Shown piece after piece: positions 1-10,469 of a DNA stretch of 54,312 nucleotides. The notes below the pieces were generated by a model. The model was not told the origin of the DNA. It saw only the letters and a program-made list of their open reading frames with translations, and made no database searches. Each line of letters starts with the position of its first letter. The stretch's first letter is position 1. Position numbers and translations under genes: made by a program. The stretch is from Chara braunii (taxonomy: Eukaryota > Streptophyta > Charophyceae > Charales > Characeae), in contig BFEA01000435.1 of assembly GCA_003427395.1 (NCBI GenBank), positions 807,802 to 862,113 on the forward strand. The letters are read 5' to 3'.

Positions 1-1112
1 ACCTAGAGTGGATCATTTTACGGGGGTGTACGTGTCGATTCGATGGAGACGGCCCAACCTCTAAGATCCGAGCTTTGTGCTCAGGAGAGGTGTACCCAAG
101 ACCACTTCCTAGAGGGAGAGATGTGCAACACTTCAAGTAATGCACCTGATCAACAATCATCTGCAAAGTTGTCTGTCATTCAAGAAGACTAAGATGTAGC
201 TTTGTGTTCAGGAGAGGAGGTGTACCCCAAGACCACTTCCTAAATGGAGAGATGTGCAACACTTCAAGTAATGCACTTGATCAAGAATCATCCACAAAGT
301 TGTATGTCATTCAAGAAGACTAAGATGTATGGAGATGGGTATGCATGTCCAATCTTAAGTCGGCAGTACGAGGAATGAATGACGTTGGCGTTGTGTATCA
401 TCAAGTCAAAACTATGGTAGCCCACTACTTTGTCGCTGCATCGAAAACTTTTTGTTGCTAGTTCAGTAAAAAAAAAAATTAGTATTGAGTCTCACCTGGG
501 ATGGTCGGGTTTTATTTTGATTTTGTGTTATTGGATATATCAAATGATGATGTGAATTGTTTCCAGTTATCATTATAAATTGGATATTCATTCCTATTGA
601 CTAAGTTTGATTCCTTTTGTTGGAATTATTTATGGTTGTTATAACTTTCTTTAGACTGTGTGCCCAAGACAGTAGGATTGAGGATTGGGTTTCACCCTTG
701 GTTTCCTAGTCGACTGGCGTTCACTTCGTACTTCGGAGATCAACGCACTAAGGGACGAACGACGTTCGGGTCCATCTTGCATTTAACTAAGCGTTCCCTA
801 TACTGCAGCGAAATGAGCAAACACCCTCGACCGACCTACCTCCGCAATCGCATTTGAAACCTTTCGTGCATGGGACAGTAGCAGAGTAGGGATATAACCG
901 TAAGGGTGGCGACGACCCCTTAGGGAACAAAAGTTGTGCCCCGCATAACCTATCTCGTCATAGGGGACCACGGGAAGTACAGTTCGCGCACCCGATTAGA
1001 GCAGCAAAAGGACGGCGCAACCTCATAGACCACAGCGGTTCCCGGAGTTATTTCTCGTCGTCCTCAAGTTCTTAATATTTTTGTTTTGTTCAACTCCTGC
1101 GAGACATGCCCG
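1..1112. repeat. Diverged ~1.1 kb dispersed repeat, copy A (cut by window edge)
   Basis: This stretch aligns by eye, with roughly one base in five changed and small indels, to 8608-9619. Shared blocks include the 'agctttgtgctc' segment, the 'gttttattttgattttgtgttattgg' block near 508, and the 'ttgttttgt' segment near 1083. Similarity stops near 1112, just after 'gcgagaca', which ends in CA as an LTR would. Copy A differs from B by a 127-bp internal duplication. The two copies could be LTRs of an old element enclosing 1113-8607, but no pol-type coding is seen between them, so a dispersed repeat is equally possible. Confidence 0.75.
71..328. repeat. Two-copy tandem duplication, 127-bp unit
   Basis: Unit 1 (71-197) and unit 2 (198-328) both start 'agctttgtg', contain 'gaccacttccta' and 'gtgcaacacttcaagtaatgcac', and end 'aagaagactaagatgt'. 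About ten differences separate them by eye. The homologous repeat at 8608-9619 has one unit, so the duplication postdates the split of the two copies. Confidence 0.9.
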
Positions 1113-2124
1113 GAAAGGCTGCCAGAGCAAAAAATATGACTTTTTCAATGTCGGACGCTATCCGACTTTTATAAGGATATCTCCTCGGGTTTTTCAATCT
1201 CAGGCGTTATCCCACATTTTTATTGAGTTGAGGGACTTGATGAAAATGATGTTTGCCAGAAGATAAATCAGACTAACATAAGACCAAGAGACGGAAACCA
1301 TTTTTGAACCTTAGTCCAGACGTTTATGACGTATGAGAATAATGGCGGTAATCGGCACTATGACCAGTCAGATGTGGTCCCTTATAGGGTCAAGGAAGCA
1401 CACGGTCGTGGGAATGCCAAAACCAGACCTATCTTACCTAAAATGATGACGCGCGGCAGCTAAGCCGCGCGATTCAGGGTCTACGTAGGTTAAAAGGAAT
1501 GACCGCGTCAGATATGGAGTCGCGGCCTAGGGGAAATATAAAATATATTCTCCTAGGTTCTTGCGCACACAGGGTTGACTCTGTACCAGGGGTCGGGAAG
1601 TCGATGTCGTGGCCTTCCTGGCGGGGTGATCGTACGAGTCATGGTTACGCTGTGAGCCGACGGGGATAGGGCCAGCAGGCAAGGCCTGCCTACGTCAGGG
1701 ACTGGACGACCTACTTCACTGCAGCTCTTCAAATAGGAGAGTTGTGGGTATTGCTCCCGTAAATAAGAGCTAGCCCAGTACGTTACCGCATTGACTTCTC
1801 GCCCAGCTGACGCTAGGATCGAACTCGATGGCGCCCTACTGATGCTAGCTTCTTTTATAGGAGCAGCCCATGGGTTTTAAGCCATTCGGCGCGACCAATT
1901 TTGACCGCGTGATCTTTAAAATCATGAGGGAGAAATCCGTCGCGCGGATTTCAATGGTCCTTGTGCAAGGATGATAGGCATAAACCGAGAAAAGGTTCGA
2001 ATTTTTATTTTGCTTGAGTTTCATTCCCGAAGGAATTGAACTCTGGTTTGGGTTTCGACAGTTCAAGGGTGTGCCACGAGGGTGCAGTGTGAGGAGAGTG
2101 CCATTGGCTTAAGCCAACAAACGG

Positions 2125-2127
<3 letters not shown>
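1113..2127. other. Gene-free stretch, no recognised element
   Basis: No credible coding sequence is visible. The only local structure is a short near-duplicate with 49-bp spacing: 'tttttcaat' blocks at 1141 and 1190, each followed by an 'nnCGnTATCCnAC' segment. The open frames here have no recognisable protein pattern. Confidence 0.6.
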
Positions 2128-2158
<31 letters not shown>

Positions 2159-2165
2159 GAGACTA

Positions 2166-2246
2166 CCTGCCTCATGGTTGGAAAAGCCACGTTGGCTGTG
2201 TGGGAGCACAATGGGCTCCCACCTCCATTTGCCTGCCTCATGGTTG
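2166..2246 (+). repeat. 66-bp module, copy 1 plus a 15-bp partial copy
   Basis: The module runs from 'cctgcctcatggttgg' to 'cacctccatttg' (2166-2231) and a second copy begins at 2232 but is lost after 15 bp. The same module occurs twice in tandem at 3174-3304. It contains the small inverted pair 'gtgggag...ctcccac' around 'cacaatggg', so each unit could form a hairpin. Confidence 0.8.
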
Positions 2247-3173
2247 CAGAGGTGGGCACTGGGTGCCCACAGACGCTCCTACCTGCCCCACCCGATCCAT
2301 AAGGTGATTGGGTTGGACTTGGGTCTACCTATGCCCGCTTGGGTGGTTGACAGGCATGTGTAGCTAGTGGGCATTTCAGGGTCATGGATGGTTCAACATT
2401 TGCTCTCGGTCACCCGTCCGGTGGTTGACAGGTGGGTGAAGTGTTGATCTGGGTCACTCGACCCATAAACTCTGGACCACCCAAAAAAATACCCCCCCCC
2501 CCTCTCCCGTTGGGCCCTTGGTGCATTTCAGCCCCGTCCCCTCCCAAGCAAAAAAAAAAAATTGAACAAGGCCTTGGGTCCACGTGTGCAGTGCACAGGC
2601 ACGAGGTTCAGAGAAACGAAAAAAACGGGCCTGGTAGAGTCGCGCGGGGTCGCCTATTACATCAGGGCCCAAGAAAAAAAAAAGGCATGCTCCAGTAGTG
2701 AAGCCCATCGCCCATCTTTTATTTAAAGAAATGAGAGCGTGGTTATAGCATGGTAGGCGACTAGATCCGTCCTTTTATGCCCTTCGCCCTTGGTTAGCAA
2801 ACTTGGCGAAATCCAAAGCTCGCTCCCAACTTACCTCGCCTTGCTGCTACGCAATACCATGACGGAGTGACGCTAGCAAGCGGTGCAAGGTAGAGAGGTG
2901 GCGACACTGGTGGAGTCGTTATGTGCAGGGCTGCATCGGCACCGGGCGTAGGGCTTTGTGCAGGCGGGTAATGATGTTTTTACGGATGCGGGTGCGTCCC
3001 GGTGAGGACTTTTTTCGGGCGGCGGGTGGGTCAGGCGTGGGGCTGAAATTTCAAAAACTTTTTTCCGTGGGCGAGGTTGTCTTAAGGTGGAAATTAAAAT
3101 TCTTGAGTCGAGCGGGTGGCCAAAAAAAAAAATTGGGCGGTTGGATCACGAGCAAGAGAAAAACAAAAACCGA

Positions 3174-3304
3174 CTTCCGCGTGGTTTGAACAACCACTTT
3201 GGTTGTGTAAAAGCACAATGGACTCCCGCCTCCATTTGTCTCCCTCGTGGTTGGAACAACCACTTTGGCTGTGTGGGAGAACAATGGGCTCCCACCTCCA
3301 TTTG
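3174..3304 (+). repeat. 66-bp module, copies 2 and 3 in tandem
   Basis: Copy 2 (3174-3238) and copy 3 (3239-3304) share 'cgtggttggaacaaccactttgg', 'acaatggnctcccncctccatttg' and the same length as the module at 2166. Each copy also has 'ggttnnaacaacc', a short palindrome. Copies 2 and 3 resemble each other more than copy 1. Confidence 0.85.
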
Positions 3305-3732
3305 GCACGAATGTTTATTGCAACGGAATCTTAAATCTCGTGGCTCACATCGCGTGCGTGTGGGAGAAGGGGGTTTGAGAAGGTTGAGAGAGAAAAAGAA
3401 AAATGAGAGGATGGGAGAAAGGAGGGCCTACTCCTCTCGATTGGCCAGCTGCCTCCTCGTTGTTAGGGGGGGAAGGGAAAATAAAAAAAAAGGAAAAAAA
3501 AAAACGAGAAAACGGATCAGTTTTTGAGAAAAACACTAAATTCGTGAAAACTTAACAAAACCACAAAACCTTACATTTTGTATAGAATGAAAAAGTAAAA
3601 GCCAAACTCTTATTTTTGACACATAAAAGAGAGCGTTTTTAACCGTTTTCCGATAAAGGAGGCAAAAAAATTGGCAAAAAGTCTAGTGATTCTCAAAATG
3701 TGCAAGAATTTTTTTTCCAATAAAAAAACATG

Positions 3733-4238
3733 TTATAAACTAGGTTACCAGTCGTCCGATGGCCGGACGTCTCAGCCGGATGTCTCCCCCAACCGTCCGG
3801 AAGGGGGGTTGTCCGCGATCCCGGACAACCACTTTTTGACATTAAAAAAAAAAAAAAAAAAAAAATGACAGTGTTGCGCATGCCATAGAGACCCCCCATA
3901 AAAAAATTCTCAATTTTCTGAGCATTTGGTGATAGGGTGCTATTGGGGGGGGGGGGGGGGGGTACGAGGGGTTTTGGTGGGGATAGGAGGGGTGTAGGTG
4001 GGGATTAGAATCTTTGAAGATTTTTATCTTTTTTTCTACTGGCTCAAATGAGCCAAAATTTTGGTGGCATACACCTTATGCAAGGCAGAAGCCACATGAT
4101 TGTTTTTTTTTTTTTTTTTTTTTTTTTGCGCTAGGTCGGACAACCCTTGTCCGGTCCGAGACCGTCCGACGTCCGACCAAACGTCCGCTTGGACAACCCA
4201 GGGGTCCCGGACGTCCGGTAAAACAACCTAGGTTATAA
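3733..4238. mobile_element. Short non-autonomous TIR element with GTCCGG-rich ends
   Basis: The left end 'ttataaactaggtt' (3733-3746) and the right end 'aacctaggttataa' (4225-4238) are inverted copies with 13 of 14 positions matching. Inside both ends are clusters of 'gtccg/cggac' words (about 3748-3838 and 4134-4217), then a poly-A tract on the left opposed by a poly-T tract on the right. No coding capacity is seen. The size (~506 bp) and structure suit a MITE-like DNA element. The flanking duplication is unclear; TA or TTATAA is possible. Confidence 0.6.
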
Positions 4239-4430
4239 AACTATAAGTCGTTTTTAGTACTTTTGTAAAAACCAAACAAGACAATCTCTAAGGACTCCAA
4301 GGCGAACTCGAAAGACAATCTCTAAGGACTGCAAAGCGAACTCGAAAGACGTTAAAAAAATCAGTTTAAGTGAATACTCATTTATAAAACTATAAGTCGT
4401 TTTCAGCAGTTTGGTAAAAACCAAGTTCTC
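4234..4430. repeat. Local duplications: 34-bp tandem pair inside a direct repeat
   Basis: A 34-bp unit starting 'gacaatctctaaggact' occurs at 4280-4313 and 4314-4347 with two or three changes. It is flanked by a direct repeat sharing 'ataaaactataagtcgtttt' and 'gtaaaaaccaa' at about 4235-4275 and 4384-4424. A fainter relative, 'ttatagaactataaat', recurs near 4441 and 4737. Confidence 0.8.
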
Positions 4431-4439
4431 CGAAAACTA

Positions 4440-6195
4440 GTTTATAGAACTATAAATTAATATAATCCATTTTTAAGTTTACTGTAAAATCCTTGTCAAA
4501 AAATATATGTTATGTCAAAGAAAAATTCAAACAACTTTTGCCTTGGGGACATCTTCAAATTCTTAGCCAACCACGATTTAAAATTAAAAATTGGAAAACT
4601 GTTTCAATAAAAAATGCTAAAAAACAATATATTCGTCCATGTATGAGGGAACATATCCAAGCGAATATATTCGTGAATATGAAAATACATGTGTGTGTTT
4701 GAAAAACCCTGAATAGGTTCATTGTGCTTCATACCTTATAGAACTATAAATTTATTTTTTTTAAATAAATAAAAAATTGAGATATTTCGATTCTTGAACT
4801 AACGGTGCTTTGCAAGATAGTGATTTTTTTGTAAAAAGACTTGCTTCTCTCCTCACCACTTCCAGTGGTTTTGCAAAAGTACTTTTCTATTCATTTTTTG
4901 CGGTTAATTTACTTCACATAGAATGTTGTTAATGTAGGAGGCCTGAAAAATGTACTATCAGAATCTTTAAAAAATTTCGTGCAAACCTAACAATTTTTTT
5001 TTTATAGTTTTTCACGAATCCTATGTTGAAACATTTATTTTGTTGTTTGCGTTGATATTGTTTTAATGGCGTAAATAATTTTTGTCGGCCTTGATTATTT
5101 TTTTCTGGTTGCTAGGCACCTACGCCACGAGCGTAAATGTTTTTTTATTCTTTTTTAGGCACGTTTTTATTTAAAAATCTCAAAAGTCGGAATACTTTTT
5201 GCACCTTGCTTTGAGTCTATCGAGATTTGAACTCCCGAGTTTTTACGAGTTGTCTTCCTACCTCTCCCAACTAGACAACTGCCTTCCTCGTTTTCAGGGG
5301 ACGACAGAGAAAAGCAAAGGAGGGGGTTGTTGTATGCAACAACATGAACCTGACAAAGGTACAGGTCTGACGCATGTAGTTAGATTTAGTTTTTTTTCTT
5401 CTTGTTTTGTTTATTTTATTTGTTTTAGTTCATTCTCGCGAGGACACTTGTCCTCAAAAGGTGCTACCTCTGGCATAAACCGTCGGAGGTCAACGTCAGG
5501 CTTCGTTTTTAAAGGAAGCCTGAAAATAGAAGGGTCATAAAGGTAAAGTCTAAGTACAACCTTTTCCTTGATGTATCTACCCAAGGAAAATGTATCAAAT
5601 ACATCAAACTGAAAGGGGTGGTATCTCTCCTACCTCTATAAGAAAAATAAAAGAAAAAGAGTTTCGGAAATGCCATGGTTTCTGCTATCTTGTGAAAATC
5701 TGAGATAGCTGAGATAAAGAAAATAAAAATGAAAATATGGCAGTTAAAGAAACGGTCGCTACTAAGGTTGTGGCTGTCATGCGGCCTTAGTTAGCCTTTG
5801 ATTTTGGCCAGATCAAGGGCTGACTATGAGTCGCGATTTTACCTGGGGGCTAGAGTGGCGTTCAACCCTTCTCGGCTACTATAAAACAGGCACCTGTCCC
5901 TAGCTGCCACACAGAAGCACTTGTTGCTAGTGTGTGACAAGCACATTTGAGTGTTGCTAGACTGCTGGAGGAGTTGCCTGAGGCAACATGGGAGAAGGTC
6001 AGAGAACTGCAGAGGAGCGCAAGAGGAGGAGTAGGACAACCATAGCTAAGGTAGGGAGCACTCTGCTCCTCTCTCTTCTGGCTGGTGCTGGTCCAGCGGG
6101 ACGACACTTGGGGCGATGCGGGACCAATGGCAAATGGCACAGCGCGGGTAAACTTTGGGCCACAATTTTGTCCAAGGCCCAAATTTTACTAAATT
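4440..6195. other. AT-rich gene-free stretch
   Basis: No convincing coding sequence, RNA gene or terminal repeat is visible. The frames at 4493-4702 and 5199-5540 have no recognisable pattern and are probably chance. Confidence 0.55.
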
Positions 6196-6720
6196 AATGG
6201 TGGACCTTTGACGGACTATTTTCCCACTTTTTTAGAGAAGTGCTGCAGAAAATTTTTAGCAGCAAATAACGGGGCGTCAGAACTTTCCTCGTGGTGGTAT
6301 CGGGGGGCGGACCATTGTCATACTATTTTCTCAATTTTGTCACGGTGGGGAAGTGTTACCAAAATGTTTCAGCGCCAAACAATGGGGTGTCAAGACTTCA
6401 CTGGCAGTGGTTCCGGCGGGCAGAGTATTGGCAGGCTATTTTCCCACTTTAACAAACTTTTTCAACAGCAAGAGCGAGATGTCAGGACTTCACTGACGCT
6501 GGTACTGGCGGGTGGACCTTTCGCATGTTATTTTCCTACTTATGTGGGAAAGTGCTCTCAAAAATTTTCGGTGGCAAACGGCGGGATGTTAGGACTTCAC
6601 AAGCGGTGGTACTGGCAGGCGGACCTTTGGCAAACCGCTTTTCGACTTTTGTAGGGACATGCTGCCGAAATGTTCCGGCGTCAACGGTACCGATTTTAGC
6701 ATCATTATGCTGCCGAAATT
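6196..6720 (+). repeat. Tandem array, about five diverged units of ~92-112 bp
   Basis: Successive units contain 'ggacctttg..', 'ctattttcccactt', 'aaattttnngcggcaaa', 'ggggtgtcaggacttcac' and 'ggtggtactggcggg'. Unit starts lie near 6202, 6309, 6419, 6512 and 6621. A 148-codon open frame (6208-6654) runs through the array, but the repeat shifts frame between units, so it is not evidence for a protein. Confidence 0.8.
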
Positions 6721-7049
6721 GAAGCTCACCAGGCGATACTAGTTGGGAGAGAAATTCTTGGCATGTTTAGGAGCTCGACGTCAACGTAAGTGGAGAGATA
6801 TATTGTAGAGGGGCTACTACGGCGAACGACGAGCGTTGATTGAGGTATCGGTTGGGTTTACCGAAGTAGAAACGACAAACCATTTGTTTGTTTTTTCACG
6901 TGTCAGCGAAGCTGGGACCCTGAACTTTGGTCAAGTGAAACCAGCGGGAGCAATGCAACGCATGGATCAAACATGCAGTACTAAGGGAAGGTTAACAGAT
7001 GCCTATATTTTTAGGTCATTTTCACCCGCTTCATACGCCGGGTGTTGGA

Positions 7050-7645
7050 GACTTGAATGGGGGGACCTGAAACCGCCTTCAGAAGCTTCAGCCACTTCAG
7101 GTCATTTCAGAGATTTTAGGTCCCTACCTAAAACCTCTAAGATGACCTGAATTGGCCGAAACTTCTAGAAGCGGTTTTAGATCTCCCCATCCAAGCATTT
7201 GGATAGGGGGACCTGAAACTACTTTCAGAAAGTTCAACCACTTCAGGTCATTTAAGAGGTTTCAAGCCTCCCCACCTGAAACTCTTGAAATAACATGAAG
7301 TGGTTGAAGATTTTGAAAGCGATTTCAGGTCCCCCTACCCAAGCATTTGGATGGGAGGACGTAAAACCGCTTTCAGAAGCTTCAGCAACTTCAGGCCATT
7401 TAAGAGGTTTTAGGTCTCCATACCCGAAACTCCTGAAATGACTTGAAGTGGGAGAAAATTTGAAAGCGGTTTCTGATGCCCCCGGAGGATCTGAAACCGC
7501 TTTCAAAAGCTTCAGCCACTTTAAAAATTTTCAGAGGTTTCATATTTCCCCAAAAATATGACCTTCAAACCACTTGAAACTCCTAAAATGACATGAAGTG
7601 TCTTCAGGGCATTTCAACGATTTCAGACCTCTGCTAACAAACTTC
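7050..7645. repeat. Tandem array of palindromic ~145-bp units
   Basis: Each unit has a forward half ('acctgaaaccgctttcagaa', then 'gcttcagccacttcaggtca') followed by a near reverse complement ('tgaaatgacntgaagtgg', then 'gaaagcggtttcaggtcccc'). Forward halves start near 7060, 7208, 7358 and 7488. Between units lies 'atccaagcatttggat', itself an inverted repeat. Every unit could fold into a hairpin with arms of about 60 bp. No coding is apparent. Confidence 0.8.
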
Positions 7646-8607
7646 AGAGTGCTTTATTCTGAAATTTCAATAGGTCGTTAACCACTTGTGGCAGTACTGA
7701 CAAAGTAAACTGGTTGTTTAATGTTTTTGTAGGGACTGGTGGAAATTATTTTGGTGGGCGACGTCATCAGGTGCTCGAAGGAATAGTGTGGGACCACCCG
7801 GGACCTTTCGGCACGAGTTGGGACTTATTTTGGGTCATACATTTTTTTGGGGACATGTTTGATTCCCCGTTTTCGTACTTGGGACTATTGCGTGCGGGAC
7901 GTGTGAGTTTAACCTCGAGGCTGCAGGTTTTTCTTCGACAACGTATATATTTTTCTTGGCTGTCTTTAGTGGGTCAGCATGCGTTCGACACTATTTCACT
8001 CAAAGTCAATTGATTGATTCAGATTCTTTCACAACCGTGTGAATCGAGACTTTGCTTGACCCGATTTGTTTTGAATGTTCAAAAGAAAAGGTTGAGTAAA
8101 GCGTGTGTGGTCATGCATCTGAAAAGTGGGATCAGACGGGAGTATGGGTCGTTGGATTCTCTAGACTTGTGGTTGTTTTTTTGAGTGTGCAAGAAGGTAG
8201 AAGGTTGTTTGAAAAGGGATTTGGTTGTGCCTACTTAGGGCTGGTGAAAAGGATAATCTTCTTTCTTCCCGTATCTACATGCTGGTCTGAAAGACATGTT
8301 GATTTAAATATGTTTAATTTTATGAGCATCGTAAAAGGATTTTGATTTAAACAAAGAAGGCAAACTCAAATCGACTAACTAGTCTGTTTCTGAGGATTAC
8401 CCGTTATATCCCGAATTAACTGCATATTTGTATAACTTTCCAAATGATTCTCGTTCTCTAATCACCTCTGACTATTTTTTTTTCGAAGTTACCTTGAGCT
8501 TAAAAAGAAATGAGAACAACTGAAATTTACTTACGGTGAACTCATTCTCTCTCTAGGAAGCATCTAGGGCGGGGGTTCATTGCTTCAGGAGGTGACTCAG
8601 TTATTGA
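7646..8607. other. Gene-free stretch
   Basis: No recognisable coding, tandem repeat or terminal repeat. Open frames at 7714-8013 and 8103-8345 have no family resemblance that I can name. Confidence 0.5.
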
Positions 8608-9619
8608 CCTTAAGTGGACCGTTGTACGGGGGGAAACATGCCGATTCGGTGGAGACAGCCCGACTTATGAGATTCGAGCTTTGTGCTCGGGCGAGGAGGA
8701 GGAGTACCCCGAACCACTTCCTAGACGGAAAGACATGCAACACTTCAAGTAATACACGTGATAAGGAATCATCCGCAAAACAGCTTGTAATTCAAGAAAA
8801 CTAAGATATATGGAGACGGGTATAAACGTTCAATCTTAAGTCGACATTAGGAGGAATGAATGGCTTTGGCGGCACGTCTCATCAAGTCAAAACTAAGGCA
8901 GTCCACTTCTTTATCGTTGCATCGAAGATTATTGTTAAAGTCAACTTTTCGTTAGCAGTTCAGTATTATTTTTTTTTTAGTATCGAGTTCGACCAGGGAT
9001 GATCGAGTTTTATTTTGATTTTGTGTTATTGGATATATCAAATGATGATGTGAATTTCTTTCAATTATGATTTGATATTGTATATTTTTTTCAATCGACT
9101 ACGTTTGATTCCTTTTGATGTATTTATTTATGGTCTTTATGACTTTCTTTTGACTATGTGTCCAAGGGACCAGAATTCAGTTATAAGTTTCATGCTTGGT
9201 TGAGATCCTCCTTGTCGACCAGCGTCAGCTTCATACTTAGGACATCAACGCCCTGAGGAACAAACGGCGTTTGGGTCCACCTAGCGTTTAACCAAGCATT
9301 TCCTATATTGGAACGGAACGAGTAAACACCCTTGGCTAACCTACCTCTGCAATTGCATGTAAAAACTTTCAGACGTGAGTTAGTAGCTCGGTAGAGATAT
9401 GCCCCTAAGGGTGATTACATCCCCTTAGGAAAAAAAGTTGTACCCCGCAAGAAGTTATCTTGTCATACATGACCGCAAAAAGTGCAACTGGTGCACCTGG
9501 CTAGAACGACGAAGAGACGACGCGACCTCGTATGCCTCAGCGATGCACGGCGTTGTTTCACATCGTCCTCGAATTGTCTCAATTTGTTTGTTTTGTCTAA
9601 CTCTTGCGTGACATGGTAA
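8608..9619. repeat. Diverged ~1.1 kb dispersed repeat, copy B
   Basis: Homologous to 1-1112 along its length, without the 127-bp internal duplication. Similarity ends after 'gcgtgaca' (near 9616); copy A ends at the matching 'gcgagaca'. Seventy bases further on a coding-like fragment begins (9691), an arrangement like LTR, leader and first gene, although no convincing primer-binding site follows. Confidence 0.75.
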
Positions 9620-9690
9620 GGAGGGTTTTCGTCTTTTGCAAAAAAAAAGGAAACCGATGTGCTTGACAACGGGAGGAAGCGACTGATCAG

Positions 9691-10132
9691 ATGTTGAACC
9701 CGGGAGAAGATGAGATCAACATGGAGCAAATGAACCGATTAATTTATGATGCATGTATTGCATTTCCAATAAGGGATAGACCACGATTTGCAAAAAAGTT
9801 TAAGGCGTTTTTCGAGAAACTGCCTATTTTGTATTGATTCTACAAGAAATATTATTTGATTTGGTTTTGATCCTTGAAGAATCAATAGAGTGACATATGT
9901 GTTGGTTCAACATAGTGATGAATGAGGTCCGTACGCCGAACATACTCCGAAGGTGAAATGATTTTTCTATGCAATGCTCTTACGTTATAACGAACAATGT
10001 GATCCTTTTGATTATGTTCACCATTATCGCCAACCGCCTGATAACAGATTTCGGCGCTTCAGGCGAGTAGTCTTTTCTATAACAGAGATTGAGCATGAGG
10101 AGCGTCGACGTTTTGAGCTTATTAATGCATGA
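9691..10132 (+). pseudogene. Broken coding-like segment of unrecognised family
   Basis: A 48-codon open frame begins with ATG at 9691 and stops at 9837; it reads like real protein (charged, with 'FAKKFKAFFEKL'). A second open run at 9962-10132 contains 'CDPFDYVHHYRQ', 'FRRFRRVVFSI' and 'EHEERRRFEL'. The two runs are separated by stops and a likely frameshift. The arginine-rich 'DNRFRRFRR' stretch is faintly like the N-terminal part of plant Harbinger-type transposases, but I cannot assign a family. The segment lies immediately after repeat copy B, so it may be that element's first gene. Confidence 0.4.
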
Positions 10133-10469
10133 TGGAGAGTAGTAGACAAGACCTGACAATGGTCAGGTATCTCATTATTCACGATACAGATGACGTCAGT
10201 TTAATCAGAGGAGCGGAGCTACTTTTGATGGTTCGAGATGACAGACCTACACGTTGGATCGACTTCATCGGAATGCTTCGAGATGACCAGGGATTTTTTT
10301 CAGACACTCATGCAGATACTCGAATTAATATGCTGCGAACTTCTAGCGAATATTATGGTTATACCTTGTATATTCATCGTGCAAATATACTCCAATATCT
10401 CTTGTGAGTCTAGGGAATATTATGGTCATATCTTGTATGCCCATCGCATAAGTAACCTCTAATGTTACT

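Larger units (their letters stand above)
2128..4127. repeat. Region studded with long homopolymer tracts
   Basis: Tracts include A30 at 2128-2157, a C run near 2492-2502, A runs near 2551 and 2672, A9-10 at 3122-3131, A ~21-23 near 3843-3865, G18 at 3945-3962 and T25 at 4103-4127. Poly-A and poly-T tracts bracket GC-rich segments. Single poly-A ends suggest retroposed material, but I could not define source genes or target duplications. Confidence 0.6.

Noticed and set aside
2082-2363. Frame with poly-Lys run
   Set aside because: Created by the A30 tract; its antisense frame is equally open as poly-Phe.
6208-6654. 148-codon open frame as a real protein
   Set aside because: It lies wholly in a tandem repeat; successive units are read in different frames, so there is no repeated peptide as a real repeat protein would show.
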